This document shows, one piece after another, positions 45,401-55,426 of a stretch of DNA of 64,000 nt. This stretch comes from Tribonema minus. Taxonomy: Eukaryota > Sar > Xanthophyceae > Tribonematales > Tribonemataceae. The translations under genes were made by a program, and so were the position numbers. The stretch's first letter is position 1, and each line of letters opens with the position of its first letter. The notes below the pieces were generated by a model. That model ran no database searches. It was not told the origin of the DNA and was given only the letters and a program-made list of their open reading frames with translations. The stretch lies in the NCBI GenBank assembly GCA_017506865.1, contig JAFCMP010000246.1:310001-374000 (forward strand). The letters run 5' to 3'.

Positions 45401-47996
45401 CGCTCGTTCAACAGCAATGGACTTGCGCAAAAGTCCACCGTGGGGATGTAACCGAGTGCACAGGTGCTGGTGTTGTGAGCGCAGCACCATACTTGGAAGT
45501 ATAAGCCAAGAGGCAGACACGCGCTTGCAGTGGTTGAAATTGAAGTTGGGATCATCACTCGCTGGTCCAATGCCGACATTGGGCTTCATAGTTTTCTGCC
45601 TTGTCGACTCATGTGTGTTGGTTCTTGAAGCTGCCATCATCGACTGCAAGCAGTGATACAACAACATCATCATTGGGCTTCATTATTTTCTACCGTGTCG
45701 ACTCATTCATGTCAGTACTGTATTCGAAGCTGCTGTCATCAACTGCAAGCACTGATTAACGAAAACGAATCAAAAGATCGTAGAGCTCTAGGTGACAAGG
45801 GACGGTTAGCCGCAAGTGCCTTCCACCAGTAACCGTGGTCGCCGCTGCTGCAGCAATTGGCCACGAGTCAAAAATACCACCGTATCCACCAGTCAAAATG
45901 ACTTTTGTGTGCAAGTTTTTAGTGTTCGAGGCATGAGTGTTCAGTATTGGAATGGTCTCACGTGTTCGGTAGGCCAGCTCCAGCCGGCAGCCCAACACAG
46001 AGGTTCAGCAGCTAGTGACAGCGCTCTTGAATGCGCGTATTGTAGAAGGTGATGACGCGGGTTTTCAACCAATCCACTTTAACAATGCCGACATTGGGCT
46101 TCATCATCTTTCACCGTTGGACTCATTCATGTCTGCACTTGAAGCTGCTATCATCATTTACAAGCAGTGTGATACATCAGCTCAAACACAATGCTTCAGT
46201 CAGCCCTGGCAGTTGTGCTACCACCTTGATTACGAAACTGATGTGTGGCATCACTCTGATTTCTGGGGAGCACTGCCACTCTGACTCATGGACTCGACTC
46301 CCAGCTCAACTGTTATCCTGACAACAACCGCTTAGTCGAATAGGCTATATTGTATTTGTTGCTGTTCATGCACACACATTTGCCGTCAAACCCATTGTAG
46401 TAGTTGCTGTTCATGCACACACATCTGCTGTTCAACCCTCAATGCTTGTTTTACGCATCCCGTTCAGTGGGTTGTCAATGATGGTAGGAAATGACCTACT
46501 CAGTAGAGAACTCTCGCTGTTGACATGTCCATCCCGCACTCTGTCGAAGGCGCGCACAGCGCGGCTGCGAACTTGGAGCTCATTCTGAATGCCCCGACGC
46601 TCTGACACAGGCCCCCATCCTGCACGACGAGCGCTGGGGCCCCGTCGCAGCCGCCGCGCTGGCCGGTGACACGGCTCCGCTGCACCAGCTCCTCACAGCG
46701 GCTCAGCGGCGCATGGACGAAACAGCGCGCTCGTGTAACTGCCGCAGCTCCTCCGCCGTCGCCGTCGCGGACCCGAACGCCCCCCCCGTCCCCCCGCCCG
46801 CGCCCACCCCCCTGCTAGACCCTGTGACAACTGTTGGCGAGTTTGTCACTGCGTTTCGGCGCGTCGGAGAGGGGCTGCTGCGCATGTGCTCGCGTGCGCG
46901 CTGCGTGGCGCTGCGCGCGCAGCTGCTCGGCTTCCTGCAGCTCGCGCGCGGCGGCGACGACAGGAGCATGGAGGCAGCGCCGCTCAGCAACCCGCACGTG
47001 CTCGCCGCCGCGCGCGCCGCCCTGGAGTGGCTCCTCGCGTCCGTCGACGAGCTTCACGTGGCGGCGCTCAACGACCAGCTGCGCGCCGTCACGGCGTACC
47101 TGCGCGCGGCCGGCGCGCGCCACGAGCTGGCGCTCGCTATCGCGCGCCTGTCTCCCTCCGCGGCAGCGGCGACAGCAGCGCTCAACCCTCTGCGCGTGAC
47201 GCGCGCCTTCGTCCACCGCGCCGTCGCCACCGTGGCGGAGGAGGCCCACGGCGGCGGCGGCGGCGGCGATGCTCAGGTGGCGGCAAACGCGCAGGCGCTG
47301 CTGGCGGCGCTGCGCGCGGCGCCGCAGCCCCCCTTCGCGGCGCTGACAGCGCTGGTGGTCAGGGGGATTCTGGGGGGCGCGCTGGCGGCAGCGTCCACTC
47401 CCGCGGGCGCTTATCCGCCCCCCTGCGAGGCCCCGGAGACGCTGCTGTTCGACGGCGCGCGGCTGCAGCAGTCGGCGGCGGCGGTGGAGACGGCGGCGGC
47501 CGCGGCGGCGATCGCGGCGGCGGTGACTGGCAGCAGCGGCGGCCTGGGCCCTGAGCGCACTGTGCAGCTGCTGTCGCTGCTCGAGGCCCCGGACCTGACG
47601 GCGGAGCACGTTGCCGCGCAGGCAGTGCACTGGGCCGGGCCATCATGCAGCAGCGGCGGCGGCAGCGGCGGCAGCAGCAGCAGCGCCGAGGCTGCAGCGC
47701 GGCTCGGCGGCATGGTGCTGGCCATCTGCGAGCGCCGCTCCCCGCTGCGCGGCGTGTACCTGCGGCGCTGCCTCATGGCGGTGGGCGACATGGCGGCGGA
47801 GGCGCGCTGCTGCGGCGGCGGCGGCGACGCGGCGACGGCGCGCGTCGTCGCGGAGCGCAGGGGCATCGCAGACTTGGGCGGGTACCTGGCGGCGCGCGCC
47901 GCGGCGCCGCTGCTCGCCGTCACGCGCTACAACATGCTCGTGTACGTGGATGCGTACTCCACGTTCGCGGCGGAGGCGCTGGCGCAGCTGCCGTGA
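42483..47996 (+). CDS. Helical protein, possibly TCP11-like; 5' exons uncertain
   Basis: Firm parts are about 43240..43972, 44703..44897 and 46611..47996 (stop TGA), all phase 0 at their joins. Exon 43240 encodes a helical region (DSVQFISLLLHRNAARVLG). Exon 44703 has a Cys pair (LVCRACRRPLA). The long last exon opens with LHDERWGPVAAAALAGD.APLHQLL. That segment, EFVTAFRRVGEGLLRM and the VLAAARAALEWLLASVDEL helix follow the order of plant TCP11-domain proteins, whose signature helix begins with F-W-D. This is only a remembered resemblance. Upstream, 42483..42662 and 42726..42820 are bounded by splice-like sites, but their frames do not chain uniquely, so the first exons are provisional. Introns contain exon-edge copies (45064..45087) and several local tandem repeats. 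Confidence 0.5.
44353..44410 (+). repeat. Perfect 29-bp tandem duplication
   Basis: AATGTTGCAGAGAACCTGCT and GTACCGCG occur twice back to back. Each copy contains an acceptor-like TTGCAG. It is in an intron of the TCP11-like gene. Confidence 0.9.
44556..44690 (+). repeat. Tandem pair of about 65 bp just upstream of an acceptor
   Basis: GCGCAGT.ATTGA.GTTGCTGCGTGCCTGA followed by GCTCACCATCCATCATC and TTGGCTC occurs twice. The second copy ends 12 bp before the acceptor of exon 44703. Confidence 0.85.
45064..45087 (+). repeat. Copy of the exon 44703..44897 end and donor
   Basis: GCGGCAGGCGAGGAGGGCAA plus ACAGGTGA is an exact copy of 44875..44900. It keeps the donor 190 bp into the intron. Confidence 0.9.
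45572..46178 (+). repeat. Three copies of an 85-bp intronic repeat
   Basis: CATTGGGCTTCAT, GACTCAT.CATGT, GAAGCTGC.ATCATC and ACAAGCAGTG/TGCAAGCA recur at 45575..45660, 45672..45755 and 46091..46178. All lie in the last intron of the TCP11-like gene. Confidence 0.8.
45759..45893 (+). repeat. Dispersed repeat, copy B
   Basis: Second long copy of the repeat at 18668..18800, in an intron of another gene 27 kb away. Its first bases also match, in reverse, the 35-base insertion at 24173..24207. This could be a short non-autonomous mobile element. I see no clear terminal repeats or coding capacity. Confidence 0.8.
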
Positions 47997-49952
47997 CCGC
48001 CTGCTGCTGTCGCCTTTGGGGGGCAGCAGGGGCAGGTGAGCCAACTTTGTTGTCTAGAGGCAGCAGCAGAGCAGCAGCGCATTGGAAAGGGCGGCGGCTG
48101 CTGCTGCTGCCGTTGCTGGTGGTGGTAGTGCGGCGGCTGCCACTGGGACTGTTCCACGTCACCTGTCACCACCCTCTCTGGCGTCCCTCTTCAACTTCGA
48201 CAAGACTCTTGCGAGCCCGAAACGCACGCCTCAGCCACCATCGTAAGATAGGAAAGAAACACCTCAACACCAGTCTGCATGCGTCTGGTTCCTGCAGAAC
48301 ATAGCATAGACCGACCACGCTGTGCATACGCAGCGCCGTCTGCTGCGCAACGAGGCTAGTAGACGTCGTGCCAGGCATGGCGCCGCGGCGGGACCGGAAT
48401 GTATCCACTCCTGCCTGTGCAGCACTGCTGCGTGGCACGCCGCGGCGGCAGCGCCTGTCATGAGCAACTGCACGCCCACCCCCCTGCGGGCTGTATACAG
48501 TACAAATTTCTTAGCACAGAAGGTCCAGTTGAACGCACCTCCCCGAGCCCCCCCCCCGCCCCCCCCCGCCCCTGCGCATGCGTCCCCTTTCCATCGCGCA
48601 ACACATCCACACCGTCTCGCTGCAGTCCATTCTTGCGCTGTGTGTGTGCGCGCTCTGTGCGCTGTCGTCTTCGCCTGGCGGTGGCGATGCCCCTCTTGGC
48701 GATGGCGATGCCCCTCTTGTGGTTTGTTGTCCCTTTGCGTGCAACACAACAGGCTTCGAGCCATGTGGCATTGCCACCAATACATGCAATCTATGTGCGT
48801 TCCTGTGCTGGTGCTTTCTCTCTGTGTTTGCCCTGGTGGGGTTCATGGCTGTCATTGATGCGTTAACGATTGCTTGACAGCTGGTCTTGCCATGTGACAG
48901 CATTCTGCATTGCACAACATGGCATGGCTCTTGCGCCCGTGACATGGGATCGCGCCGCCGTTGTTGCTGCGGTGGGTGGTGGGCGTTGCTGCATGTCAAG
49001 ATTGACACTCCACGGCTGCAGCAGTCAGCAGCATGCGGATGACACATGATTTTGATGCCAATGTGACAAATTACATTTGCCCTAGTGACGACATTGCGTT
49101 TGTGCTAAACCGCCCTGCTGCGTTGACCGCAGCCACTTGAATCCCTAGCGTCAGCGGCATTCCACGACAGCTGTGGACGTGCATTGCGTGCCCTCTCTAG
49201 AACCATGTACCTTGCGAGTCCACGTCCTACACGAGGACTATTTATGCCTGCACTCTCACTTTATTATGAATCGAACTGGCATGCGGTAATGTGCCACACA
49301 CAGTCAACTCAGCCGTGGACTCGTGGACTTGCATTTATGAGGGCTCCAAGGTAGGCTGGGTTTCCTCGAACGGGGACACCATGCAAGGGATCGGGGGGGG
49401 GGGGGAGCGCATTCAGCAGCGTCATCTAGAATTGATCACCAATTCACACTAAGGCACTCTGTCACAAGGCACATGTAGCGTTAATGTCAAACGTTCAGAC
49501 ATGTTTGCGCCCTCAGCGGGAATCGATGGGACTTGCACACGCAGCATATGCAGACAGAGGAGGTGCCTGCATTTATCTGCGAATGAAGTGTGCAGTGTGC
49601 ATATAAACGCACTTCCAAACGCAAACGCAATCGTGTACGCTGGGGAACCCCCTTGCGTGATGATAGTCAGCATCTGCCCCCACACTGATGCTGCACATGC
49701 GTACGCCTACTGCAACGAAAGGTGAGGGAGGGTTGGGCAACGTGACAGCATCAGGCTGAGCGTAGAGACTGTATGATTCAATGAGAGCACAACATACAGC
49801 CACCAACAATGCAGCCCTCATTCTGCAAGGCAGCACGGCAGAACGCGCCACGTGCACGTCCGACAGCCCACGCGAATGCAGACGCTGACGGTTCTACATT
49901 TTCATCCAACGATCGCAGCGCTAGCGCTCAACAGCTACAGCGTGCTCAAGAA
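47997..49952. other. Spacer between the TCP11-like gene and dCMP deaminase (convergent)
   Basis: No exon I can support. It contains a short GATGCCCCTCTTGGCGATGG duplication (48686..48720) and an open frame 48578..48877 that is discussed in findings. Confidence 0.5.
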
Positions 49953-52845
49953 CTACAGCGTGCCATCGGTCCCCGCCTCCTCCGCGGTGGCGGCGTCCGC
50001 GGCGCCAAAGTCTATCGTGACGCGCCGCCGCGCCGACACGTGGCGGCGGCAGCGCACGCCGGCGAGGTCGAGCATGCGGCGCGATGCGACGAACGCGGGC
50101 GCGTCGCGGTACTTGTCGCTCACGTACACGACGTGCGCGATGCCGCTCTGGATGATGAGCTTGGCGCAGTCCGCGCAGGGGAACAGCGCGACGTAGATCG
50201 TGCAGCCGCGCACGTCCGCGGCGTTCTTGTTGAGGATCGCGTTCATCTCCGCGTGGCACACGTACGGGTACTTGGTGTCGAGCTCGTTCGGCGCCGCGCG
50301 CGCCCACGGCAGGCGCTCGTCGCTGCAGCCCGCGGGGAAGCCGTTGTAGCCGATGCCTACGATGCGCTTGTCGGGGTTCACGATGCACGCGCCGACCTGC
50401 GCGTGGCGAGGGTTGCGGGCCACGTCACGGGCGCGACATGAGCACGAGCAAATGCGATCCATGACACGGCTGTGTGGGGTGCGAGATGCGCATGCGCGTG
50501 CCGGCCTGCACGCAAACACGGCGCGCCATCACCCAACGCAGCGGGGCCCGGCGGCGTTCAGCGCCCGCCGCAGAGCTGAATTGCGTGCAGGTGCTAGCGG
50601 CAGCGGCGGCGCACACATGAGTCTAAAAATCTTGAATGCATATCAACGATGCCTGTGCCGAACATGCGATACGCGCGGTGGAGCTGCCGCATGGCACACA
50701 GAGCCGCATCTGCCGCAGGGTGCTGGCGTTTGACAACAGCTCTTGCACTGATGGCGTTGCATCAGATGGACAGAGAGGCACGGTCGCCATGCAACAGACA
50801 GCACCGTGCCATGAAACACAGCAGTTCTGTGCCTGTGCTGAGCAGAAAGGCACGGCCGCCATACAGCAGACAGCGCCTTGCCATTAAACACAGCAGTTCT
50901 GTGCCTGCTTCTGTGCTCAGCACCCGTGCTCGTAAGCGCACAGGCCCCCGGCGTTCCCGTGAAATAATAGGTTACCGTTCGTTGAGGGATTGTCTCGTTG
51001 CCATTCTCATCTCCTCAACTGTCTCGCAGTTGAAAAAGTATTTTGCACACTCATGTCCACTTTATTCAAATGTCTACCGGTCATGATGAAACCGGGCCAG
51101 GCGTCATGGCAACCTGCGCCGCAGTGCCGACAAGACATTCCGCTGCAGTACGACACCACTGCGCTTGTCTGCTGTGCGTCGAGAGGCAGTTAAAGTTAGG
51201 CGCGCCACTGCAAGTGCAACGTTGGCTGATCACATTGCAGCAAGCGTGTGCGCGCATGTGCATGTAAATGCCGAAGCAACGCACATCGGCATGGCAAGGT
51301 GCTGCTGCCTGATGCTTCGGCGCTGTACTACGGCGTGCCTTTGATGGCTGACTGCCGCGCTGTCCGCTGCGTGTGGCGCGCACAGCACCGCCGTTGGCAC
51401 CACTCACGGCCCACGCTCTACAAGACCGCCTTAGAGGGTCATTATCGGTGTCGTTCGCTACATACAGTTACAGTGTATCGTCCACACGAGTCGTGTTCAC
51501 CTGGCTTGAAGGGGAATTGCGGTCACTTCAAGTGCAGCTGGCTGAGCACTGTGAGTGACGTGTCAGCTGCTCTCTTAGGGTTACGGTTGGGGTTAGGGTT
51601 AGGGCTAGGGCTAGGGTTACGGTCAGGCGCGCGCCGACATACCTGCGTGCTGGGGTCCTTGGACCGCATCGCGCTGAGGAATGCCACCGACATGAAGTAG
51701 TCGTCCTGCGAGGGGGCGCCGCGAGAGGCAAGGTGCACGACGGTCAATGAGGTATACGGCAATAAATTACACGGAGGATGCGACAACGTAGTGTGCATGC
51801 CCGTCGTTGACCCATCATTGCATGCTTACACAGCCACGTTGCTTGCATAACTACTAGTAAACAGTCTGCCGGACAGCCTCACGCGCTGGCTCTTGGTGAA
51901 TCACTCAAGCAGATGGCGCATGGCACCATTACAAACACCAATTTCGGGCGGCTGAGCATGGCACACAACGCATCAAGTTGACGTTGCTGCTGAGGCCCCT
52001 ATTGTCGCTGCGGAGGTGCATCTTGGCATGGCGCGCAGTTGTGTGGTGTTGCGCGCGCTGCATACCGTGGCGGCACGCGCTGTGCTCAGCCGCAGAGCGT
52101 GGCTGTGATTTCATATGCTGGACGGGACAGCACACCACCTCCGTCACTTTGAGCATGGCTGCGATGCTGAGGTGCGATGACACTTCACACAACATTCAAC
52201 GGGCAGTGAATCGTGAACTGGCTGTGGCTTTCAGGTCACAAGGTCCCGATGACAGCAGTACACCTTATAGCATAGTGTACCAGTCGTCTGTGCATGAACC
52301 CAATGAACACGCCACCGTCATAAATGAAACTTCACCTTGCTCAACATACAGGAGGCGTTGCATCTTCATTCTCCACAGCGGCCCTGTTTTGTGGCACGGA
52401 AAGCATGTGAAGGCCAGCATTACTCCAATAAGACGTGTGTGCTTGCATTAACCTACTCAGCATTAACGTTGTAAGTAGTTCAGCAGTGCTAACGCCGGCA
52501 AGCAAATCTTTAACAAAGGCTGGTGACGATGAACTTCAACACTTGAGCCGGACTTCGAGAGACCATCTACAAACTGAGACTCAATCTACAAACAGTCTCA
52601 TGGCTCTTCCTGCCATAAGGAGAGAGCATGGACGCTGCCACCAATCTAAATTTGGTGGCTATATTTGGTTGTATTCCAATATGCAATTAGCATGTGCGCA
52701 TGCCGACGGATCCTTTGATGCTCACCCAGTGCAAGTAATCTTTTCTCGCACCACCTACTGCCCAGGTTGGTGCTGGGACAGCCTGAGGCTCCAGCTTCGC
52801 TTCCTGCTGCTGCAATTCGTCAGTCGCTTCCTCGCCTGTCAGCAT
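49953..52845 (-). CDS. DCTD: Deoxycytidylate (dCMP) deaminase
   Basis: Three minus-strand exons, 52845..52726, 51705..51643 and 50396..49953, all phase 0, give 208 residues (human 178). The core reads ARKDYLHW, then [21 protein letters not shown], then [21 protein letters not shown]. Zinc ligands and catalytic Glu are intact: CHAE (H109, E111) and PCADC (C135, C138). [17 protein letters not shown] and SDKYRD are diagnostic of the dCMP rather than the cytidine branch. The enzyme turns dCMP into dUMP for thymidylate synthesis and is normally controlled by dCTP and dTTP. The start ATG at 52845 is the most downstream that keeps the core whole. The second intron holds a telomere-type block. Residues 185-208 are a short family-variable tail. 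Confidence 0.92.
51575..51622 (-). repeat. Interstitial telomere-type block in a dCMP deaminase intron
   Basis: TTAGGGTTACGGTTGGGGTT followed by AGGGTTAGGGCTAGGG units on the plus strand, so CCCTAA-type on the sense strand of the gene. It begins about 20 bp after the donor of the 63-base exon. Confidence 0.9.
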
Positions 52846-53414
52846 GGCTCCGAGTCTGCTTGCTTGTCGCCCCAATTGTTGTGGCCGGCTCTGTGGGTTG
52901 GCTAAGCTCCAGCTCAGGATCGTATGATAATGAAGCAATAGCAATGGCAACGTTGATAGTCGCATCAACCTCTCTGGGCCGACCGCAGCCTTGCTGCTTG
53001 CTTGCGCTCTAGATCGCCATCATCATCGGCTTTTTTTTAATCGGGCGGGAACAACTTCAACTTGAACCTGCACCCACAAATCAACACATTGCACCTCACC
53101 ACAAAAACAGCGCGGATGCACTGCACCTTCAGTGCCAGCATGGTGCCGAAAAATAATTGTACAGAGCAGCAAAGAAAGTAGAGCAGCACCATTTAAGTTC
53201 AAGCATGACAACGTGCATTTGCTGCTTTGCAAACGCAAGGCGGGGGGGCGCAGGTGACGCACGCCCCACCTCTCTGATGAGGTACGCGACTAGCTTTATG
53301 TGTGTGCCTGGCACTGCCTACCCCTATGCTGTACATATAGTGCTCTTCAGGCGCTGCCCGCCCCCCCCCCCCCCCCCCCCCCCGGTACCACCCCCCGCCA
53401 AACAAACTCCTCCC
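52846..53414. other. Spacer between dCMP deaminase and dyskerin, with a 23-base C run
   Basis: Both genes are on the minus strand, so this must hold the dyskerin 3' end and the deaminase promoter. A run of 23 C lies at 53361..53383. No exon supported. Confidence 0.6.
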
Positions 53415-55184
53415 CTACTCCGACTCGCCGCCCTTTTTCTTGTCCTTCTTCTTCTTCTTGGGCTTCTCCGCAGAGCTGCCGACGTCCATCTCCTCCGCCG
53501 CGCGTTTTTCCTTCTTCTCCTTCTTTTTCTTCTCCTTCTTCTCCTTCTTCGCCGACGCATCCCCGGCCGCCCCCCCCTCCGCAGGTTCCTCCTTCACCGC
53601 CTCCGCCTCCGCCGCCGCCGCCGCGCCATTCTCCCCCTCCTCCTCCTTCTTCGGCGCCTTCTTGGCGCCGTCGGCGTAGTCCGTGTAGCCGGCCTTCCAC
53701 TCCGCGGGCGTCGCCTCCGTGGCGCGTCCGTGCTTGTCGAGCTTGCCCTCCTTGACGAGCCCCTTCTTGCGCTGCGCGACGGGGCCGAGGCCCCAGCGGC
53801 GCGGGTACGTGTCACGCTCCATGATCACGCGCTTGATCTTGGCGACGACGCCGTGGTCGCACGTCGCCATCACGGCCGTCGTCATGAGCGCGACGCCCAC
53901 GGCGATCGCCTCGCCCTTGGTGGAGATCATGACGACCTCCTCGCCGACCTCGATGCCATCCGCGAAGCGCAGCAGACCGGGGAGCATGAGCTTCGCGCCG
54001 TAGCAGATGGCGTTCACCGCGGAGTCCTTCACCACGAGGCGCTTGAAGCTGCGCAGCAGGACCTCGAGCGGCATGACGGCGCGTCGCAGGTACGTCTCGT
54101 CCTTGTGCGTGTCGTACACGTGCTGCGCGTCGAGCACGTCGTGCATCGTCACGAGGTGCGCGTTCTCGTCGAGGACGCCGGAGCGCACGCGGCGCAGCTC
54201 CTGCATGTGGCCGCCGACGCCCGTCAGGTGGCCAAGGTGCACGCACAGCGTGCGGATGTACGTGCCCGCCTCGCAGCTCACCCAGAAGATGCCGAGGTGC
54301 CGCGCGGCGTCGTACTCCACGAGCTTGCTCGCGTAGATGGTGCGGATGCGCAGCTGGCGCTTGACGGCGGAGATGAGTGGCGGCCGCTGGAACAGCGCGC
54401 CGGTGAGCGTCTCTATCGCGCGCGCGAGCTTCGCCTGCGACTCGAGCGCGGCGTGCAGGCGCACGATGGCGACGTACTCCTTGCCCGCGCTCTGCTGCGC
54501 CTTCACGAGCCGCGTCGCCCTGTCTATGCACACGATGAGGCAGCCCGTGACCTTGGGGTCCAGCGTGCCGCTGTGCCCCGTCTTCTCCACGCGCAGGATG
54601 CGCTTGATCCACGCCACCACCTCGTGCGAGGAGGGGTTGGCGGGCTTGTCCAGGTTGATGACGCCGTAGCGGATGTACTCCTTGAGCTCGCGCTTCAGCG
54701 GGGAGCAGCCGCTGGGGATGGGGGTGTAGTGCCCCGTGCGCACGTGCAGCTGGTCGTAGTTCTTGAGCAGCAGAGGCCACTTGCTGGTGTCAAGCTTGGG
54801 CACGGAGTCCTGGGGTTTGATGAACTCGCCTGCGCCGGCCAGAGGCCCTGGCAGGGCAGCGCTGCCGCCATCTGGCGTTGCTGCGGCTGCTGCCTTTTTC
54901 TCCTTCTTTGCCTTTTTGCGTGCACCTACGGGAGCAGTGGCGGTGCAATCATCAAAGTTAAGATCGCTTGCCTCTGCTCACTAGGCAAGTGTGAAGCTAG
55001 CGCACGTGTGCACCTTATGGGATCTGAGCTCCAGAAAAAGTGGCTGCCGTCCGTAAGAATGTATAGATGTCTGCGGCGTAATCAGCAAAGGCCAACACCG
55101 ACAGCCAGCACTTGATTCGCAAATGCAAATGCCATGGGCTGCACTCCACAACCATTGCAGGAACTCACTTTTAGGGCTATCCAT
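53415..55184 (-). CDS. DKC1: Dyskerin / CBF5, H/ACA RNP pseudouridine synthase
   Basis: A 16-base first exon (55184..55169, MDSPK plus one base) is joined to 54925..53415, giving 508 residues. After a Lys-rich N-terminus comes the dyskerin-like domain ([20 protein letters not shown]), then the TruB catalytic domain with [12 protein letters not shown], where D128 is the catalytic Asp. [18 protein letters not shown] and [15 protein letters not shown] are family hallmarks. The PUA domain (about 300-375) includes [16 protein letters not shown] and [24 protein letters not shown]-type nuclear/nucleolar tail ends the protein, as in animals. It works in the nucleolus on rRNA and snRNA and in telomerase RNA stability. 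The main exon is uninterrupted (1.5 kb), unlike its intron-rich neighbours. It shares a 242-bp promoter region with TRAPPC8. Confidence 0.97.
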
Positions 55185-55426
55185 GCTGCTGTCCGCTCTC
55201 ACACCAAGCTGCACTGCTGCGGCACTAGCAGCAGGATGTCCTCCTCCTCACAGCTGCTGGATCGCCTCGACCAAGTCCTGCTTGCGCTATAAGTTATCCT
55301 TTGAGCGGCACCACACCGAGCCTGTGGTTAATAGGATGGTTTAGGGAGTTTGAAGTTGTTTTGGAAAGTTGAAGTAGTCCAGGAGAGAGGTTGGCCCCTT
55401 GTGCAGCAGCAGAGGCAGTGGCAGCC
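55185..55426. promoter_or_regulatory. Likely bidirectional promoter, dyskerin / TRAPPC8
   Basis: 242 bp between divergent start codons. Contains TTGAAGTTGTTTTGGAAAGT and a second TTGAAGT close to the TRAPPC8 start. The call rests on layout. Confidence 0.5.
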
